Assembly: GCA_910586895.1 (NCBI GenBank) | Contig: CAJUIW010000010.1 | Location: 26,147 to 90,146, forward strand | Length of the DNA stretch: 64,000 nt | Source of the DNA: an uncultured Muribaculaceae bacterium | GTDB taxonomy: Bacteria; Bacteroidota; Bacteroidia; Bacteroidales; Muribaculaceae | Reading direction: 5' to 3' | In this document: in pieces, positions 32,653-42,391 of the stretch | Layout: every line of letters begins with the position of its first letter | Position numbering within the stretch: the first letter of the stretch is position 1 | The notes under the pieces: generated by a model | The model's database searches: none | Told to the model about the DNA's origin: nothing | The model's input: the letters and a program-made list of their open reading frames with translations, nothing else | Translations under genes and position numbers: made by a program

Positions 32653-34315
32653 TGCATTCACCTACCGCCGCCGTCCTACGGTGGCGGTAGCTGTAGGCAA
32701 TACTGTTATCGGTGGCGGTAATCCGGTGAGGATTCAGTCCATGGCGTCGACCCCTACAATGGATACCGAGGCTTCGGTAGCCCAGTGCCTGTCAATAGCG
32801 GCGGCCGGAGCCGAGCTTGTGCGGTTCACAGCCCAGGGTGTGCGTGAGGCCGCCAATCTGACTGCCATAAGGGATGGCGTGCGTGCCGCCGGATGCGATG
32901 TGCCTCTTGTTGCCGATATTCATTTCAATCCCCGCGCCGCTTTTGAATCGGTGGGACGCGTGGAGAAAATACGTATAAATCCGGGCAATTTCATTGACCC
33001 CGGACGCACATTCCGCGCCTTGGAATATACCGATGAGGAATATGGCCGGGAGCTCCGGCGTCTGGAGGATGCCTTTGTGCCGTTGCTTGAGAAATGTGAG
33101 GCAACAGGTACAGCATTGCGTATAGGTGTCAACCACGGCTCGCTGTCTGACCGTATTATGAGCCGCTATGGTGACACTCCGGCCGGCATGGCTGAGAGTG
33201 CCATGGAATTTCTGCGGGTATGCAAACGCAGGGGTTTTGACAATGTGGTCATATCCATAAAAGCCTCCAATGTGTGCGTGATGGTGCAGACTGTGCGTAT
33301 GCTTGTCCGGGCTATGGACAAGGAGGATATGCACTATCCGCTCCATCTCGGTGTCACTGAAGCCGGTGATGCCGAGGACGGACGTATAAAGTCGGCCGTA
33401 GGAATCGGGTCGCTTTTAGCTTCAGGTATCGGCGATACTATACGGGTGTCGCTTTGCGAGCCCCCTGAAAATGAAGTGCCTGTGGCACGGATGATTACTG
33501 ACTATATCGCTTCGTTTGAATCGGCCGGAACCATTGAAGGATGCCTGGCTGAGGGATATGATGAAGTGGCGCCTGAACGCTGCGAATCGGATGAGGTGGA
33601 CGGTATCGGTGGTCGCAACTGCAATCTGGTGGCTGTCCGTGAGGCTTCATCGTCAGGAGCGGATATAAGCCTTGACCGTGTAAAGGCGCGGATTGTGGAA
33701 ATCGATGCCTCTTTACCGCAGAATGAATGGCCTCAGATAAACCACGATGATATAATCCTGCTCGGAACCGAAGCCCCTGACTATCCGGGGCATATGAAGG
33801 CTGCCCTTCATTCGATGAAGAACGCCGGTATGAAAAATCCGGTAATTCTCAAAGCTTCATATCGCGGCATAAGCAAGGATGAGGTCACTGTACGTGCGTC
33901 AATTGACCTTGGGTCGCTGCTGTTGGCCGGTTTTGGCGACGGTATAATGGTAGAGTCGGATCTGATGCCCGAAAAGGAGTGTGTCAACCTCGCATTCGGT
34001 ATTCTGCAGGCTACCCGCCGCCGCTTCACACGCACGGAATATATAGCATGTCCGGGATGTGGACGCACCATGTTTGACCTTCAGGACACTCTCCGTAGGG
34101 TCAAGGAGGGCACATCTCACCTTAAAGGACTGAAAATAGGCGTGATGGGGTGCATAGTAAACGGCCCCGGAGAAATGGCTGACGCTGACTACGGTTACGT
34201 AGGTGCCGGAGCCGGACGTGTGAGCCTTTACCGCGGTAAAGAATGTGTGATGAAAAATATATCATCGGACCAAGCTGTAGAACGGCTTCTTGAGCTTATT
34301 GAGAATGACCGATGA
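32633..34315 (+). CDS. ispG: (E)-4-hydroxy-3-methylbut-2-enyl-diphosphate synthase IspG, long form
   Basis: 560 residues, far longer than the 360-400 of E. coli IspG; the extra part is the central insertion domain of the Bacteroidota and plant type. The TIM barrel starts VRIQSMASTPTMDTEA and has VADIHFNPRAAFE and RIGVNHGSLSDRI. The C-terminal iron-sulfur domain carries CPGCGRTMFDL and GCIVNGPGE, giving the three cysteines of the 4Fe-4S cluster. It makes HMBPP in the methylerythritol phosphate route to isoprenoids, including the undecaprenyl precursor used by uppS downstream. Start overlaps purE, stop overlaps ribD by 11 bp. Confidence 0.95.
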   Translation: MNSRPTDAFTYRRRPTVAVAVGNTVIGGGNPVRIQSMASTPTMDTEASVAQCLSIAAAGAELVRFTAQGVREAANLTAIRDGVRAAGCDVPLVADIHFNPRAAFESVGRVEKIRINPGNFIDPGRTFRALEYTDEEYGRELRRLEDAFVPLLEKCEATGTALRIGVNHGSLSDRIMSRYGDTPAGMAESAMEFLRVCKRRGFDNVVISIKASNVCVMVQTVRMLVRAMDKEDMHYPLHLGVTEAGDAEDGRIKSAVGIGSLLASGIGDTIRVSLCEPPENEVPVARMITDYIASFESAGTIEGCLAEGYDEVAPERCESDEVDGIGGRNCNLVAVREASSSGADISLDRVKARIVEIDASLPQNEWPQINHDDIILLGTEAPDYPGHMKAALHSMKNAGMKNPVILKASYRGISKDEVTVRASIDLGSLLLAGFGDGIMVESDLMPEKECVNLAFGILQATRRRFTRTEYIACPGCGRTMFDLQDTLRRVKEGTSHLKGLKIGVMGCIVNGPGEMADADYGYVGAGAGRVSLYRGKECVMKNISSDQAVERLLELIENDR

Positions 34316-35363
34316 GCTATACATGCGGCGGGCGCTGCAGCTGGCCCGCTGTGGCGACGGGTTCGTGTCGCCTAACCCGATGGTGGGTGCGGTGATAGTG
34401 TGCGACGGGAGTATTATCGGCGAGGGGTATCACCGCCGGTACGGTGAGGGGCATGCCGAGGTGAATGCCGTGGCCTCCGTTGCCGATAAGTCGTTGCTGA
34501 AAAGAAGCACCATCTATGTCACACTTGAACCCTGCTCGCATTACGGGAAGACACCACCGTGTGCCAAGCTGCTTATTGACTGCGGAATACCGCGGGTAGT
34601 TATTGGATGTATGGATCCGTTCAGTAAGGTCAACGGGCGTGGCGTGGCCATGTTGCGTGACGCCGGTGCGGATGTGACCACAGGAGTGCTTCGGCAGGAG
34701 TGTATGACTCTGAACAAGGTGTTCATGGTGTCGCATAAACTCAGGCGTCCATACGTGATTCTGAAGTGGGCGCAGAGTGCCGACGGATATATTGACTCTG
34801 ACCGTCAGGCAACGGATGGTAAAGCTGAGCGGTTCTCTTCAGCCGCCACATCGAGGCTCGTGCATCTGCTGCGCAGCCGCTGTGATGCCATAATGGTAGG
34901 CAGCGGTACAGCACTGGCTGACAATCCTCAGCTCAATGTGCGTGGTATAAGCGGGCGTCAGCCGGTGAAGGTGCTTGTTGACAGTAAAGGAGAGGTTGCG
35001 GGCAATGCCCGGATTTTCAATGGTAAAGTCCTTTGCTTCGGTCCGCAGCGCGATGTGGCCGCCGGCTCCGAGGTGGAATTTATAGCTGACGTAGATACGC
35101 ATGATATTGAGGCTATGCTCCATGCCCTGTATGAACGGGGTGTCACCTCTCTGCTCGTAGAAGGTGGATGCCGGTTGCTTAACTGCTTTATTGACAGCTG
35201 TATGTGGGACGAATGCCGCATAGAGAAGACTTCACGGCGGCTCGGTGAGTCGGGAAGGCACCCCATGCATATCCCGGCCGGAATTCTTGACGAGGTTAAG
35301 CGGCTGGGTGATAGTGAGATAATCACTGTGCAAAATCCTACCGTGACTGATTTGCTGGCCTGA
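34305..35363 (+). CDS. ribD: Bifunctional riboflavin deaminase/reductase RibD
   Basis: 352 residues from ATG 34305, inside the ispG end. The deaminase domain (about 1-145) has GHAEVNAVA and EPCSHYGKTPPC, the zinc-binding histidine and two cysteines. The reductase domain follows (YVILKWAQSADGYID, VGSGTALADNPQLNVR, LLVEGG). It carries out the second and third steps of riboflavin synthesis. The product feeds FMN and FAD, needed by the Rnf complex in this window among many enzymes. I see no FMN riboswitch before it; it relies on the shared purE-ispG-ribD transcript. Confidence 0.94.
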   Translation: MTDELYMRRALQLARCGDGFVSPNPMVGAVIVCDGSIIGEGYHRRYGEGHAEVNAVASVADKSLLKRSTIYVTLEPCSHYGKTPPCAKLLIDCGIPRVVIGCMDPFSKVNGRGVAMLRDAGADVTTGVLRQECMTLNKVFMVSHKLRRPYVILKWAQSADGYIDSDRQATDGKAERFSSAATSRLVHLLRSRCDAIMVGSGTALADNPQLNVRGISGRQPVKVLVDSKGEVAGNARIFNGKVLCFGPQRDVAAGSEVEFIADVDTHDIEAMLHALYERGVTSLLVEGGCRLLNCFIDSCMWDECRIEKTSRRLGESGRHPMHIPAGILDEVKRLGDSEIITVQNPTVTDLLA

Positions 35364-35421
35364 AAATCAGCGCGATTACGAAATTTAACTAAGCAGCACC
35401 TGAAGTTAAGGAAAAACTTGT

Positions 35422-35429
35422 TAACTTTG
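35422..35429 (+). promoter_or_regulatory. -7 box of the DUF6242-like gene
   Basis: TAACTTTG, 21 bp before the ATG at 35451. Confidence 0.55.
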
Positions 35430-35450
35430 CGTGTTGAAAATTATCGATTT

Positions 35451-36983
35451 ATGAGAATGCGATTTCCATTATATATCATGCTCACCGCGCTGCTTGCAGG
35501 CGTGGCGGCATCATGTAACTCGTCAGATGATGATTATTATTTCGAGTTTGACGCGAGTGATTATTCTGCTGTTACGCTTTCATCGTTCAGCCTTCAGAAG
35601 AATGATTCAGTGCTGATGTATATTGACACTGTATATTTCAGCGTCGATATCAATAAGGCGGAGGTGTTCAATGCCGATTCGCTCCCGAAAGGCACTGATA
35701 TAAGCCGTCTGCAGGTAGTCATCGGACTCCCGTCGGTAAGCGAGGCAAAGCTTATCGTACCCTCTAAGGAGGGAAAAGAGGTGCCTGATACCATCAACTA
35801 TCTGGAGAACCCCAACGACTCTGTTGACTTCAGCCAGGGCCCGATCACTCTGCGTGTGGTTTCGCTTGACAAGAACACAAAGCTTGACTATAAAATCAAA
35901 GTGAATGTCCACAACATGGTGCCTGATTCACTCTGGTGGAATCAGACTGCGTCATTCGCTCTGCCCGGCGGCGTTACGAATCCTACCGACAATGGTGTAG
36001 TGGAAATTGACGGACAGGTAATCTCATTCGTTACCAACGGAGGCAAGACAGTGCGCAGCGTATCGGCCAACCCCGCTACCGGAATATGGAGCTCTGACAT
36101 GATAGTGCTTCCTTCCGATGCCGTGGTCGGATCTGTAGCCGCTGCTGATGGAAATCTGTATATGACATCAACATCCGGTGTGCTTTACAAATCATTGGAC
36201 AAGGGTATCAACTGGAGCTCTACCGGCACAAGCATGCATCATATCTATGGCGGAATGGAAAACACCATTGTAGGTGCGCGTAAGAATGCTGACGGAAGCT
36301 GGACCCATGTAACATATCCGGCATCGGTAGAAACTGCAGTTCCTGCTGATTGTCCCATATCAGCTACTTCTGCATCGGTAACATATACCACTGAATGGGC
36401 TGCCGAGCCGATGATGATTGTGCTTGGCGGACGTTGTGCCGACAATAGCCTTACAGGCCATGTCTGGGCTTTCGATGGCGGACAGTGGGCCGACATAACT
36501 CAGGAGGGTATCCCTGCAGCCGAAGGAGTGACCATGGTGCCCTACTTCACATTCCGTCTTGCTACATCATGGGTAGCGACAAAACAGACTGTTCTACTCG
36601 CTTTCGGAGGTAAATGTGCTGACGGAACTCTATCAAAAACGACATACGTGTCAGTTGACCGCGGCGTTCACTGGACCAAGGCCGGAAAACTTCTTCAGCT
36701 GCCTGACTACATACCCGCTATGTGGAAAATGCATGGCATAGTGGCTGAATCGGAACTGACATCAAGAGCTGCCGGCTCAGGATGGACGCTGACCGGCGAC
36801 CGACCCTTGGACGGATGGTATACACCTATATATAATAGCAGCAATTCACGTGCGGTGACTCCTATCACATCGTGGGACTGCCCCTACATATATCTGTTCG
36901 GAGGCTTGGAGGCTGACGGCTCGATGAGTACTACCGTATGGCGCGGCGTGATAAACCGGTTGAGCTTCAAGCCGCTTCAGTAA
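35451..36983 (+). CDS. Lipoprotein, DUF6242-like, with a predicted propeller domain
   Basis: 510 residues from ATG 35451; an upstream in-frame start would include the promoter. Lipobox GVAASC at residue 22, followed by NSSDDDYYFEFD, an acidic surface-export-like stretch. Residues about 30-150 look like an Ig-like domain with a cadherin-like tail (LDYKIKVNVHNMVPDSLWW). The rest has repeating W/G-rich strands (YKSLDKGINWSS, VSVDRGVHWTKAG, LFGGLEADGSMSTTVWRG), like Kelch or BNR propellers. The name DUF6242 is from memory of similar Bacteroidales proteins. Ligand unknown. Confidence 0.65.
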   Translation: MRMRFPLYIMLTALLAGVAASCNSSDDDYYFEFDASDYSAVTLSSFSLQKNDSVLMYIDTVYFSVDINKAEVFNADSLPKGTDISRLQVVIGLPSVSEAKLIVPSKEGKEVPDTINYLENPNDSVDFSQGPITLRVVSLDKNTKLDYKIKVNVHNMVPDSLWWNQTASFALPGGVTNPTDNGVVEIDGQVISFVTNGGKTVRSVSANPATGIWSSDMIVLPSDAVVGSVAAADGNLYMTSTSGVLYKSLDKGINWSSTGTSMHHIYGGMENTIVGARKNADGSWTHVTYPASVETAVPADCPISATSASVTYTTEWAAEPMMIVLGGRCADNSLTGHVWAFDGGQWADITQEGIPAAEGVTMVPYFTFRLATSWVATKQTVLLAFGGKCADGTLSKTTYVSVDRGVHWTKAGKLLQLPDYIPAMWKMHGIVAESELTSRAAGSGWTLTGDRPLDGWYTPIYNSSNSRAVTPITSWDCPYIYLFGGLEADGSMSTTVWRGVINRLSFKPLQ

Positions 36984-37026
36984 ATTGTAAAAAAAAAGAA
37001 TTCAAAATTTCTCCGGAGAGTATTAA

Positions 37027-37728
37027 GTGAACCGTTCATTAACGCATTTTATCGCAATCATGCTTACCTTCGCAGCATTTGCAGTTCAGCCACAGGCCGT
37101 CAGCGGTCAGGATGTGGAGAGCTACAAGTTTGATGCGGGAGTAAGTATTGGTATGAGCGGCTATCTGGGTGACGCCAATGAAAGTTCGATATTTCATCGC
37201 CCCGGATTTGCTGCCGCATTGAGCGGGCGCTATCTGTTTGATACCCGATGGGCATTGAAAGCTCAGCTTACCGGGGCTACTCTGAGCGGCAATACCGCCG
37301 ATTTCAGCAATGTCCTTCCCGGCGGCGCGCAGTATGAATTCAGTGCCTCGGTATTTGACCTCGGTGTGCGTGGTGAGTTCAACTTCTTTTCCTATGGAAT
37401 AGGGGAAACCTACCGCCGGCTGAAACGTTGGAGTCCGTATATAGGGTTAGGTGTCGGCGTGACACTGTCGTCATGCGAGGGTACCAATGTAGGGTTCAAT
37501 ATCCCGATGGCTGTGGGCGTTCGCTATAAGTTGAAACCACGAATCAATCTGTGGGGCGAATTTGCAGTGACCAAAGTATTCTCCGATAAAGTGGATGGGC
37601 CGGTGCTGAATGACCTTTACGGCATAAAAAGCTCGTTTATGAAGAATACCGACTGGTACTCCACTATAATGATAGGTATCAGTTTTGAGTTCGGTCCGCG
37701 ATGCTCAACATGCCAGAGAATAGATTGA
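37027..37728 (+). CDS. Outer-membrane beta-barrel protein, DUF6089-like
   Basis: 233 residues starting at GTG 37027 after a GGAGAG site. Signal peptide cleaved after about residue 27 (AVSGQ). The mature part has the alternating strands of a small barrel (DAGVSIGMSGYLGDAN, WSPYIGLGVGVTLSS, GVRYKLKPRINLWGEFAVTK, STIMIGISFEFGPR). In Bacteroides a DUF6089 protein is regularly found just before uppS and bamA, as here, which supports the name. A role in outer-membrane assembly is inferred from that synteny only. The extreme C-terminus (CSTCQRID) extends past the last strand. Confidence 0.75.
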   Translation: MNRSLTHFIAIMLTFAAFAVQPQAVSGQDVESYKFDAGVSIGMSGYLGDANESSIFHRPGFAAALSGRYLFDTRWALKAQLTGATLSGNTADFSNVLPGGAQYEFSASVFDLGVRGEFNFFSYGIGETYRRLKRWSPYIGLGVGVTLSSCEGTNVGFNIPMAVGVRYKLKPRINLWGEFAVTKVFSDKVDGPVLNDLYGIKSSFMKNTDWYSTIMIGISFEFGPRCSTCQRID

Positions 37729-37787
37729 TTTCCTCCCGGATGAGATAAAAGAATAGAAATCGAAATAAATAATTATCAATAATAGAA

Positions 37788-38537
37788 ATGGACACCATAC
37801 TCAGTCAGATTGATCCGCACCGCATGCCTGCGCATGTGGCTGTCATCATGGATGGCAACGGACGCTGGGCCAAGTCGCGCGGCCTCAACCGCAGCGAGGG
37901 CCATGTGAAAGGGGTGTCTACAGTCCGTACCATTACGGAAGCTGCCTCGCAGGCAGGCGTGAAGTATCTTACGCTCTATACTTTCTCAACAGAAAACTGG
38001 AACCGTCCTCAGGAAGAGGTGGATATTCTTATGAAGCTGATAGTGACAGCTATCGAGCGTGAGACACCTGACCTGATAAAGAACCGGGTACGTCTGACAG
38101 CTATAGGCGACCTCGGGCGCATGCCGGACGAATCGCGTGAGCGTCTGGAGCGCTGTATGGCCGATACGGCACATTGCGATGGGATGACCCTCGTACTTGC
38201 CCTGAGCTATTCCTCACGCTGGGAAATAACCGAAGCTTGTCGTGAGATAGCACGCGAAGTGGCATCCGGACAAGCCGGTATTGATACAATAAGTCCGGAA
38301 ATGATAGCCCGGCATCTCTCCACACGAAATATCCCTGACCCGGATCTGCTGATCCGTACAGGTGGGGATGTGCGCGTGAGCAATTTCCTGCTTTGGCAGA
38401 TAGCTTACGCCGAACTTTATTTTACCAGTACATTCTGGCCTGATTTCTCAGCCGAGGAATTCTACAAGGCCATCTTGCAATACCAGCAGAGGGAGCGCCG
38501 CTTCGGACAGACCTCTGAACAATTAACATCGAAGTGA
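37788..38537 (+). CDS. uppS: Isoprenyl transferase (undecaprenyl diphosphate synthase)
   Basis: 249 residues. HVAVIMDGNGRWAKSRGLNRSEGHVKG is the substrate site with the catalytic aspartate. TLYTFSTENWNRPQEEV and the closing RTGGDVRVSNFLLWQIAYAELYFT, DFSAEEFYKAIL are fully typical. It adds isopentenyl units to farnesyl diphosphate to make the C55 lipid carrier for peptidoglycan and surface sugars. The usual SGEQRLSNFL motif is present as GGDVRVSNFL. It lies in the DUF6089-uppS-bamA block. Confidence 0.96.
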   Translation: MDTILSQIDPHRMPAHVAVIMDGNGRWAKSRGLNRSEGHVKGVSTVRTITEAASQAGVKYLTLYTFSTENWNRPQEEVDILMKLIVTAIERETPDLIKNRVRLTAIGDLGRMPDESRERLERCMADTAHCDGMTLVLALSYSSRWEITEACREIAREVASGQAGIDTISPEMIARHLSTRNIPDPDLLIRTGGDVRVSNFLLWQIAYAELYFTSTFWPDFSAEEFYKAILQYQQRERRFGQTSEQLTSK

Positions 38538-38569
38538 CATCAATTCTGACCAATCATTATTTTTATATC

Positions 38570-41188
38570 ATGCGCAGCAAGTTGCTTTTCATCATATCAT
38601 CGTTTATGATAGCCGGGGCCCTCTCCGCCCAGACACCCGTGGATACTGTATTTGAGCCCAAGGTGGTGTACAGCGGACTTCCCCACACCTATGAAATAGC
38701 GGGTATTACCGTTACAGGTGCGGACAACTACGAGGACTATCTTATCATAGGATACTCAGGCCTTAAGGTAGGGGAGCGTGTGGAGATACCCGGCGATGAA
38801 ATCACGCAGGCATCCAAGCGCCTTTGGCACCAGGGGCTGTTCAGCAGTGTCCAGATAAAGGTTGAGAAACTTGCCGGCGACAAGGCATGGCTCAATATCA
38901 ATCTGCGTCCGCAGCCGCGTATAGCCGCTGTCAATTATCATGGTATGAAAAAAGGCGAACGCGATGACCTTCAGGAAAAGCTACAGCTGCATGTTGGCAA
39001 CCAGATTACACAGAATCAGGTGAATCTGGCTGAGGCTATCACCCGCAAGTATTTTGAAGGAAAGGGCTTCGGTAATGCTGATGTCAAGGTTGTGCTTCAC
39101 GAGGACCTGTCGAAGCCCAACGAAATGATTGTGGATGTCAATGTTAATAAGAACGAAAAGGTTAAGGTCCACAAGATATATATTTCAGGTAATGAAGTGA
39201 TGTCGGACAATTCGCTGCAGCGCACCATGAAGAAAACCAACGAAAAGGGTAAGCTGCTCAATCTGTTCCGTCAGAAGAAATTCGTGGAATCCGATTATCA
39301 GGATGACCTCAAGCGAATTATCGAAAAATATAACGAAAAGGGTTACCGTGACGCCAAAATTCTTTCGGACAGCGTTGTGGCCTACGATGACAAGACAGTT
39401 GATGTTTACATCAATCTTGAAGAGGGTAAGCAGTACTATATCAGCGATATCGCATGGGTGGGCAATACGCTCTATCCTACCGACCTGCTTAACAATGTGC
39501 TCGGTATAAAGAAAGGTGATGTCTATAATCAGAAGTTGCTTAAGAAGCGTACCACTGATGATGAAGATGCCGTATCGAGCCTCTATATGAACAACGGTTA
39601 TCTGTTCTATGACCTTGTGCCGATAGAAAAGAATGTGAACGGCGATTCAATCACCCTTGAGATGCGTATGACCGAAGGTCCTCAGGCACGAATCAACAAT
39701 GTGATAATCAACGGTAACGACCGTCTGTATGAAAAGGTGATACGAAGAGAGCTTCGTGTGAAGCCCGGTAATCTGTTCAGCAAGAATGACCTGATGCGTT
39801 CATATCGTGAAATTGCCCAGACAGGTCACTTCAACCCTGAAACGATTGACGTACGCCCTGAACCTAATCAGGAGGATGGTACAGTGGATATCGTCTGGAA
39901 TCTGGAATCGAAGCCTAATGACCAGATAGAGTTCTCACTCGGTTGGGGTCAGACAGGCGTCATCGGTAAGCTTGCCCTGAAGTTCACTAACTTCTCTATC
40001 AAGAACCTGTTCCACCCGAGCACCTACAAGGGACTTATACCGCAGGGTGAGGGTCAGACATTCACCATCTCCGCCCAGACAAATGCCCGCTACTATCAGG
40101 CTTACAGCGTTTCGTTCCTCGACCCATGGTTCGGTGGCAAGCGCCCCAATGCCTTCTCCGTATCTGCCTACTATAGCCGTCAGACAGGTGTGAACTCATC
40201 ATACTACAACAACAACTGGTCAAACCCCTATCTTTATAACGGATATGGTTATGGCTACGGTTACAACTATGGCTACGGATCGGATTACTACCAGCAGGGC
40301 ATAACAAATGCTTATGACCCGAACAAGGTGCTTCAGATGGTTGGCGTGACCGTAGGTTTCGGTAAGCGTCTCAGCTGGCCCGATGACTACTTCACATTCC
40401 AGGCAGAGCTGTCGTACAACTGGTACTATCTGAAGAACTGGGATTACCTTTACTATATGAACAACGGTACTTCCAATTCGCTTGTGCTTGGCCTGACACT
40501 GTCACGCAACAGTACCGACAACCCGCTGTACACACGTTCAGGTTCCGAATTCAGCCTCGGATTCCAGATGACTCCTCCTGCCTCACTCTTCGGCAAGAAG
40601 GACTGGGCCGCTCTTTCGAAGGAGAACACCACTGAATCAAAGAAGGAGCTTTACCGCTGGATTGAATACTGGAAGCTTAAATTCCGCGCACGTACTTACA
40701 CTCCGCTCAATCCGAGTGACAAGTACACACTGGTGCTTATGACACGTGCCGATATCGGACTGCTCGGAAGCTATAACAAATATCTCCGCTCACCCTTCGA
40801 GACATACTATGTGGGTGGCGACGGTATGACCGGTTCGTATACCTATGCTACGGAAACCATCGGTCTGCGCGGATATGAAAATGGCGCACTTACCCCGTGG
40901 GGTAAAGAGGGCTATGCCTATACACGTTTCGGTATGGAACTCCGCTTCCCCTTCATGCTTCAGACAAGCACCACTATCTACGGCCTGACATTCGTTGAAG
41001 GTGGTAACGCATGGACCCGTGTACGCGACTTCTCACCGTTCGACCTCAAGCGTTCAGCCGGTGCCGGTCTGCGTATATTCCTCCCCATGGTAGGTATGAT
41101 GGGTATTGACTGGGCTTACGGTTTCGACCGCGTCTACGGTACACGTGGCGGCAGTCACTTCCACTTCATACTCGGTCAGGAATTCTAA
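38570..41188 (+). CDS. bamA: Outer-membrane protein assembly factor BamA
   Basis: 872 residues from ATG 38570; a GTG at 38534 overlapping uppS is less likely because the signal peptide (MRSKLLFIISSFMIAGALSA) begins at 38570. About five POTRA domains fill residues 30-440 (YEIAGITVTGADNYED, VHKIYISGNEVMSD, INNVIINGNDRLYEKVIRRELRVKPG). The barrel ends with HFHFILGQEF. A Y/G/N-rich insertion is seen at about residues 548-570 (YNGYGYGYGYNYGYG), probably an outer loop. It folds and inserts outer-membrane proteins. The two Skp-like genes that follow make chaperones for the same clients. Confidence 0.95.
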   Translation: MRSKLLFIISSFMIAGALSAQTPVDTVFEPKVVYSGLPHTYEIAGITVTGADNYEDYLIIGYSGLKVGERVEIPGDEITQASKRLWHQGLFSSVQIKVEKLAGDKAWLNINLRPQPRIAAVNYHGMKKGERDDLQEKLQLHVGNQITQNQVNLAEAITRKYFEGKGFGNADVKVVLHEDLSKPNEMIVDVNVNKNEKVKVHKIYISGNEVMSDNSLQRTMKKTNEKGKLLNLFRQKKFVESDYQDDLKRIIEKYNEKGYRDAKILSDSVVAYDDKTVDVYINLEEGKQYYISDIAWVGNTLYPTDLLNNVLGIKKGDVYNQKLLKKRTTDDEDAVSSLYMNNGYLFYDLVPIEKNVNGDSITLEMRMTEGPQARINNVIINGNDRLYEKVIRRELRVKPGNLFSKNDLMRSYREIAQTGHFNPETIDVRPEPNQEDGTVDIVWNLESKPNDQIEFSLGWGQTGVIGKLALKFTNFSIKNLFHPSTYKGLIPQGEGQTFTISAQTNARYYQAYSVSFLDPWFGGKRPNAFSVSAYYSRQTGVNSSYYNNNWSNPYLYNGYGYGYGYNYGYGSDYYQQGITNAYDPNKVLQMVGVTVGFGKRLSWPDDYFTFQAELSYNWYYLKNWDYLYYMNNGTSNSLVLGLTLSRNSTDNPLYTRSGSEFSLGFQMTPPASLFGKKDWAALSKENTTESKKELYRWIEYWKLKFRARTYTPLNPSDKYTLVLMTRADIGLLGSYNKYLRSPFETYYVGGDGMTGSYTYATETIGLRGYENGALTPWGKEGYAYTRFGMELRFPFMLQTSTTIYGLTFVEGGNAWTRVRDFSPFDLKRSAGAGLRIFLPMVGMMGIDWAYGFDRVYGTRGGSHFHFILGQEF

Positions 41189-41264
41189 CATTATTTAATG
41201 ACCTGAGGCTAAACTTTTCACATTGCCTATTGTCATAATACCATAACTGTAAAAACTGAAAGAT

Positions 41265-41789
41265 ATGAACACACTGAAACGTATAGCACTCATAGTGGTA
41301 GCTATTGCCGGCTTTTCACTCGCCGCATCAGCTCAGAAATTCGCGCTTGTCGATATGGAATATGTGCTCGGCAACCTGCCTGACTACGAGGTGGCCAACA
41401 ACCAGCTCGAACAGCTTTCACAGCGCTACCAGAAAGAGGTGGAGAATATAGCCCGTGAGGCTGAGACTATGTATAAGAACTATCAGAGCCAGATGCCATT
41501 CCTCACTGACGACCAGAAGAAGAAGGAGGAGGCCGCTATCGTGGCTAAGGAGAAAGAAGCCGCTGAACTGCGTGCCAAATATTTTGGTCCCGAAGGTGAG
41601 CTTTACAAAAAGCGTCAGAGCCTGATGAAGCCTATTCAGGAATCCGTGTACAACGCGGTGAAGAAGGTTAGCGAGGAGCGTGGATATATGTGTATTTTCG
41701 ACCGCGCATCATCAGCTGATATTATTTTTGCCTCGCCGCGCATAGATATAAGCAACGAGGTGCTTGCCAAGTTAGGATTTTCAAAATAA
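41265..41789 (+). CDS. OmpH/Skp-family periplasmic chaperone, first copy
   Basis: 174 residues. Signal peptide MNTLKRIALIVVAIAGFSLAASA, then the short beta strand KFALVDMEYVLGNLPDY and a long helical hairpin rich in Q, E and K (about residues 45-125). It closes YMCIFDRASSADIIFASPRIDISNEVLAKLG, typical of Bacteroidota OmpH. Skp trimers hold unfolded outer-membrane proteins on their way to BamA, which is encoded just upstream. Confidence 0.92.
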   Translation: MNTLKRIALIVVAIAGFSLAASAQKFALVDMEYVLGNLPDYEVANNQLEQLSQRYQKEVENIAREAETMYKNYQSQMPFLTDDQKKKEEAAIVAKEKEAAELRAKYFGPEGELYKKRQSLMKPIQESVYNAVKKVSEERGYMCIFDRASSADIIFASPRIDISNEVLAKLGFSK

Positions 41790-41795
41790 ATAGCT

Positions 41796-41803
41796 TATCT
41801 TTG
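41796..41803 (+). promoter_or_regulatory. -7 box before the second skp-like gene
   Basis: TATCTTTG, 7 bp after the stop of the first copy and 59 bp before the next ATG, so the second chaperone can be expressed separately. Confidence 0.6.
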
Positions 41804-41862
41804 CCTCGCTTTACGCAATTAATGGATAAAAGTAAAAAACAAAAGAATAAATAATAAAAGAA

Positions 41863-42363
41863 ATGATTAAGAAACTGTTACTCGCGGTGATGCTGATTAT
41901 CCCCGCATTCGGCTTCGCTCAGAAGTTTGCCGTTATCAACACTCAGACTATTATCGAAGCTATGCCCGAAATGGCAACAGCCCGCACACAGCTCAAGGCC
42001 TCGTCAGATAAGTTCGAAGAGGAATTCGGCAAGCTCCAGACTACTCTCAAGAATGCTATCGCTGAATATGAAAAGGCTGAGAAGGATGCTTCAACTCCCC
42101 AGTCAATCAAGGACCGTCGCGTGCAGGATATTCAGGAAATACAGCAGAAGATGGAAGAATTCCGCAACACTGCCTCACAGGACCTCCAGCGTCAGCAGGA
42201 ACAGCTCATGGCTCCCATCCAGCAGAAGCTTATGGATGCCATCAAGGGCGTAGGTGCCGACGGTAGCTACACAATGATTTTCGAAAATGTGGCTCCTCTC
42301 TACACCGGTTCAGACGTTGAGGATATCACCGCAAAGGTTAAGACCCGTCTGGGCATCAAGTAA
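41863..42363 (+). CDS. OmpH/Skp-family periplasmic chaperone, second copy
   Basis: 166 residues. Signal peptide MIKKLLLAVMLIIPAFGFA, then KFAVINTQTIIEAMPEMATA and a helical arm of about 75 residues with heptad-like Q/E/K spacing. The end SYTMIFENVAPLYTGSDVEDITAKVKTRLGI parallels the first copy. The two share the family layout, but the arms differ in detail, so the duplication is old. A strong hairpin lies 28 bp after the stop. Confidence 0.92.
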   Translation: MIKKLLLAVMLIIPAFGFAQKFAVINTQTIIEAMPEMATARTQLKASSDKFEEEFGKLQTTLKNAIAEYEKAEKDASTPQSIKDRRVQDIQEIQQKMEEFRNTASQDLQRQQEQLMAPIQQKLMDAIKGVGADGSYTMIFENVAPLYTGSDVEDITAKVKTRLGIK

Positions 42364-42391
42364 ATCAGACAATACAGATAACTGACCATAA

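Noticed and set aside
34100..34320. FMN riboswitch before ribD
   Set aside because: ribD starts inside ispG and there is no untranslated space or RFN-like structure.
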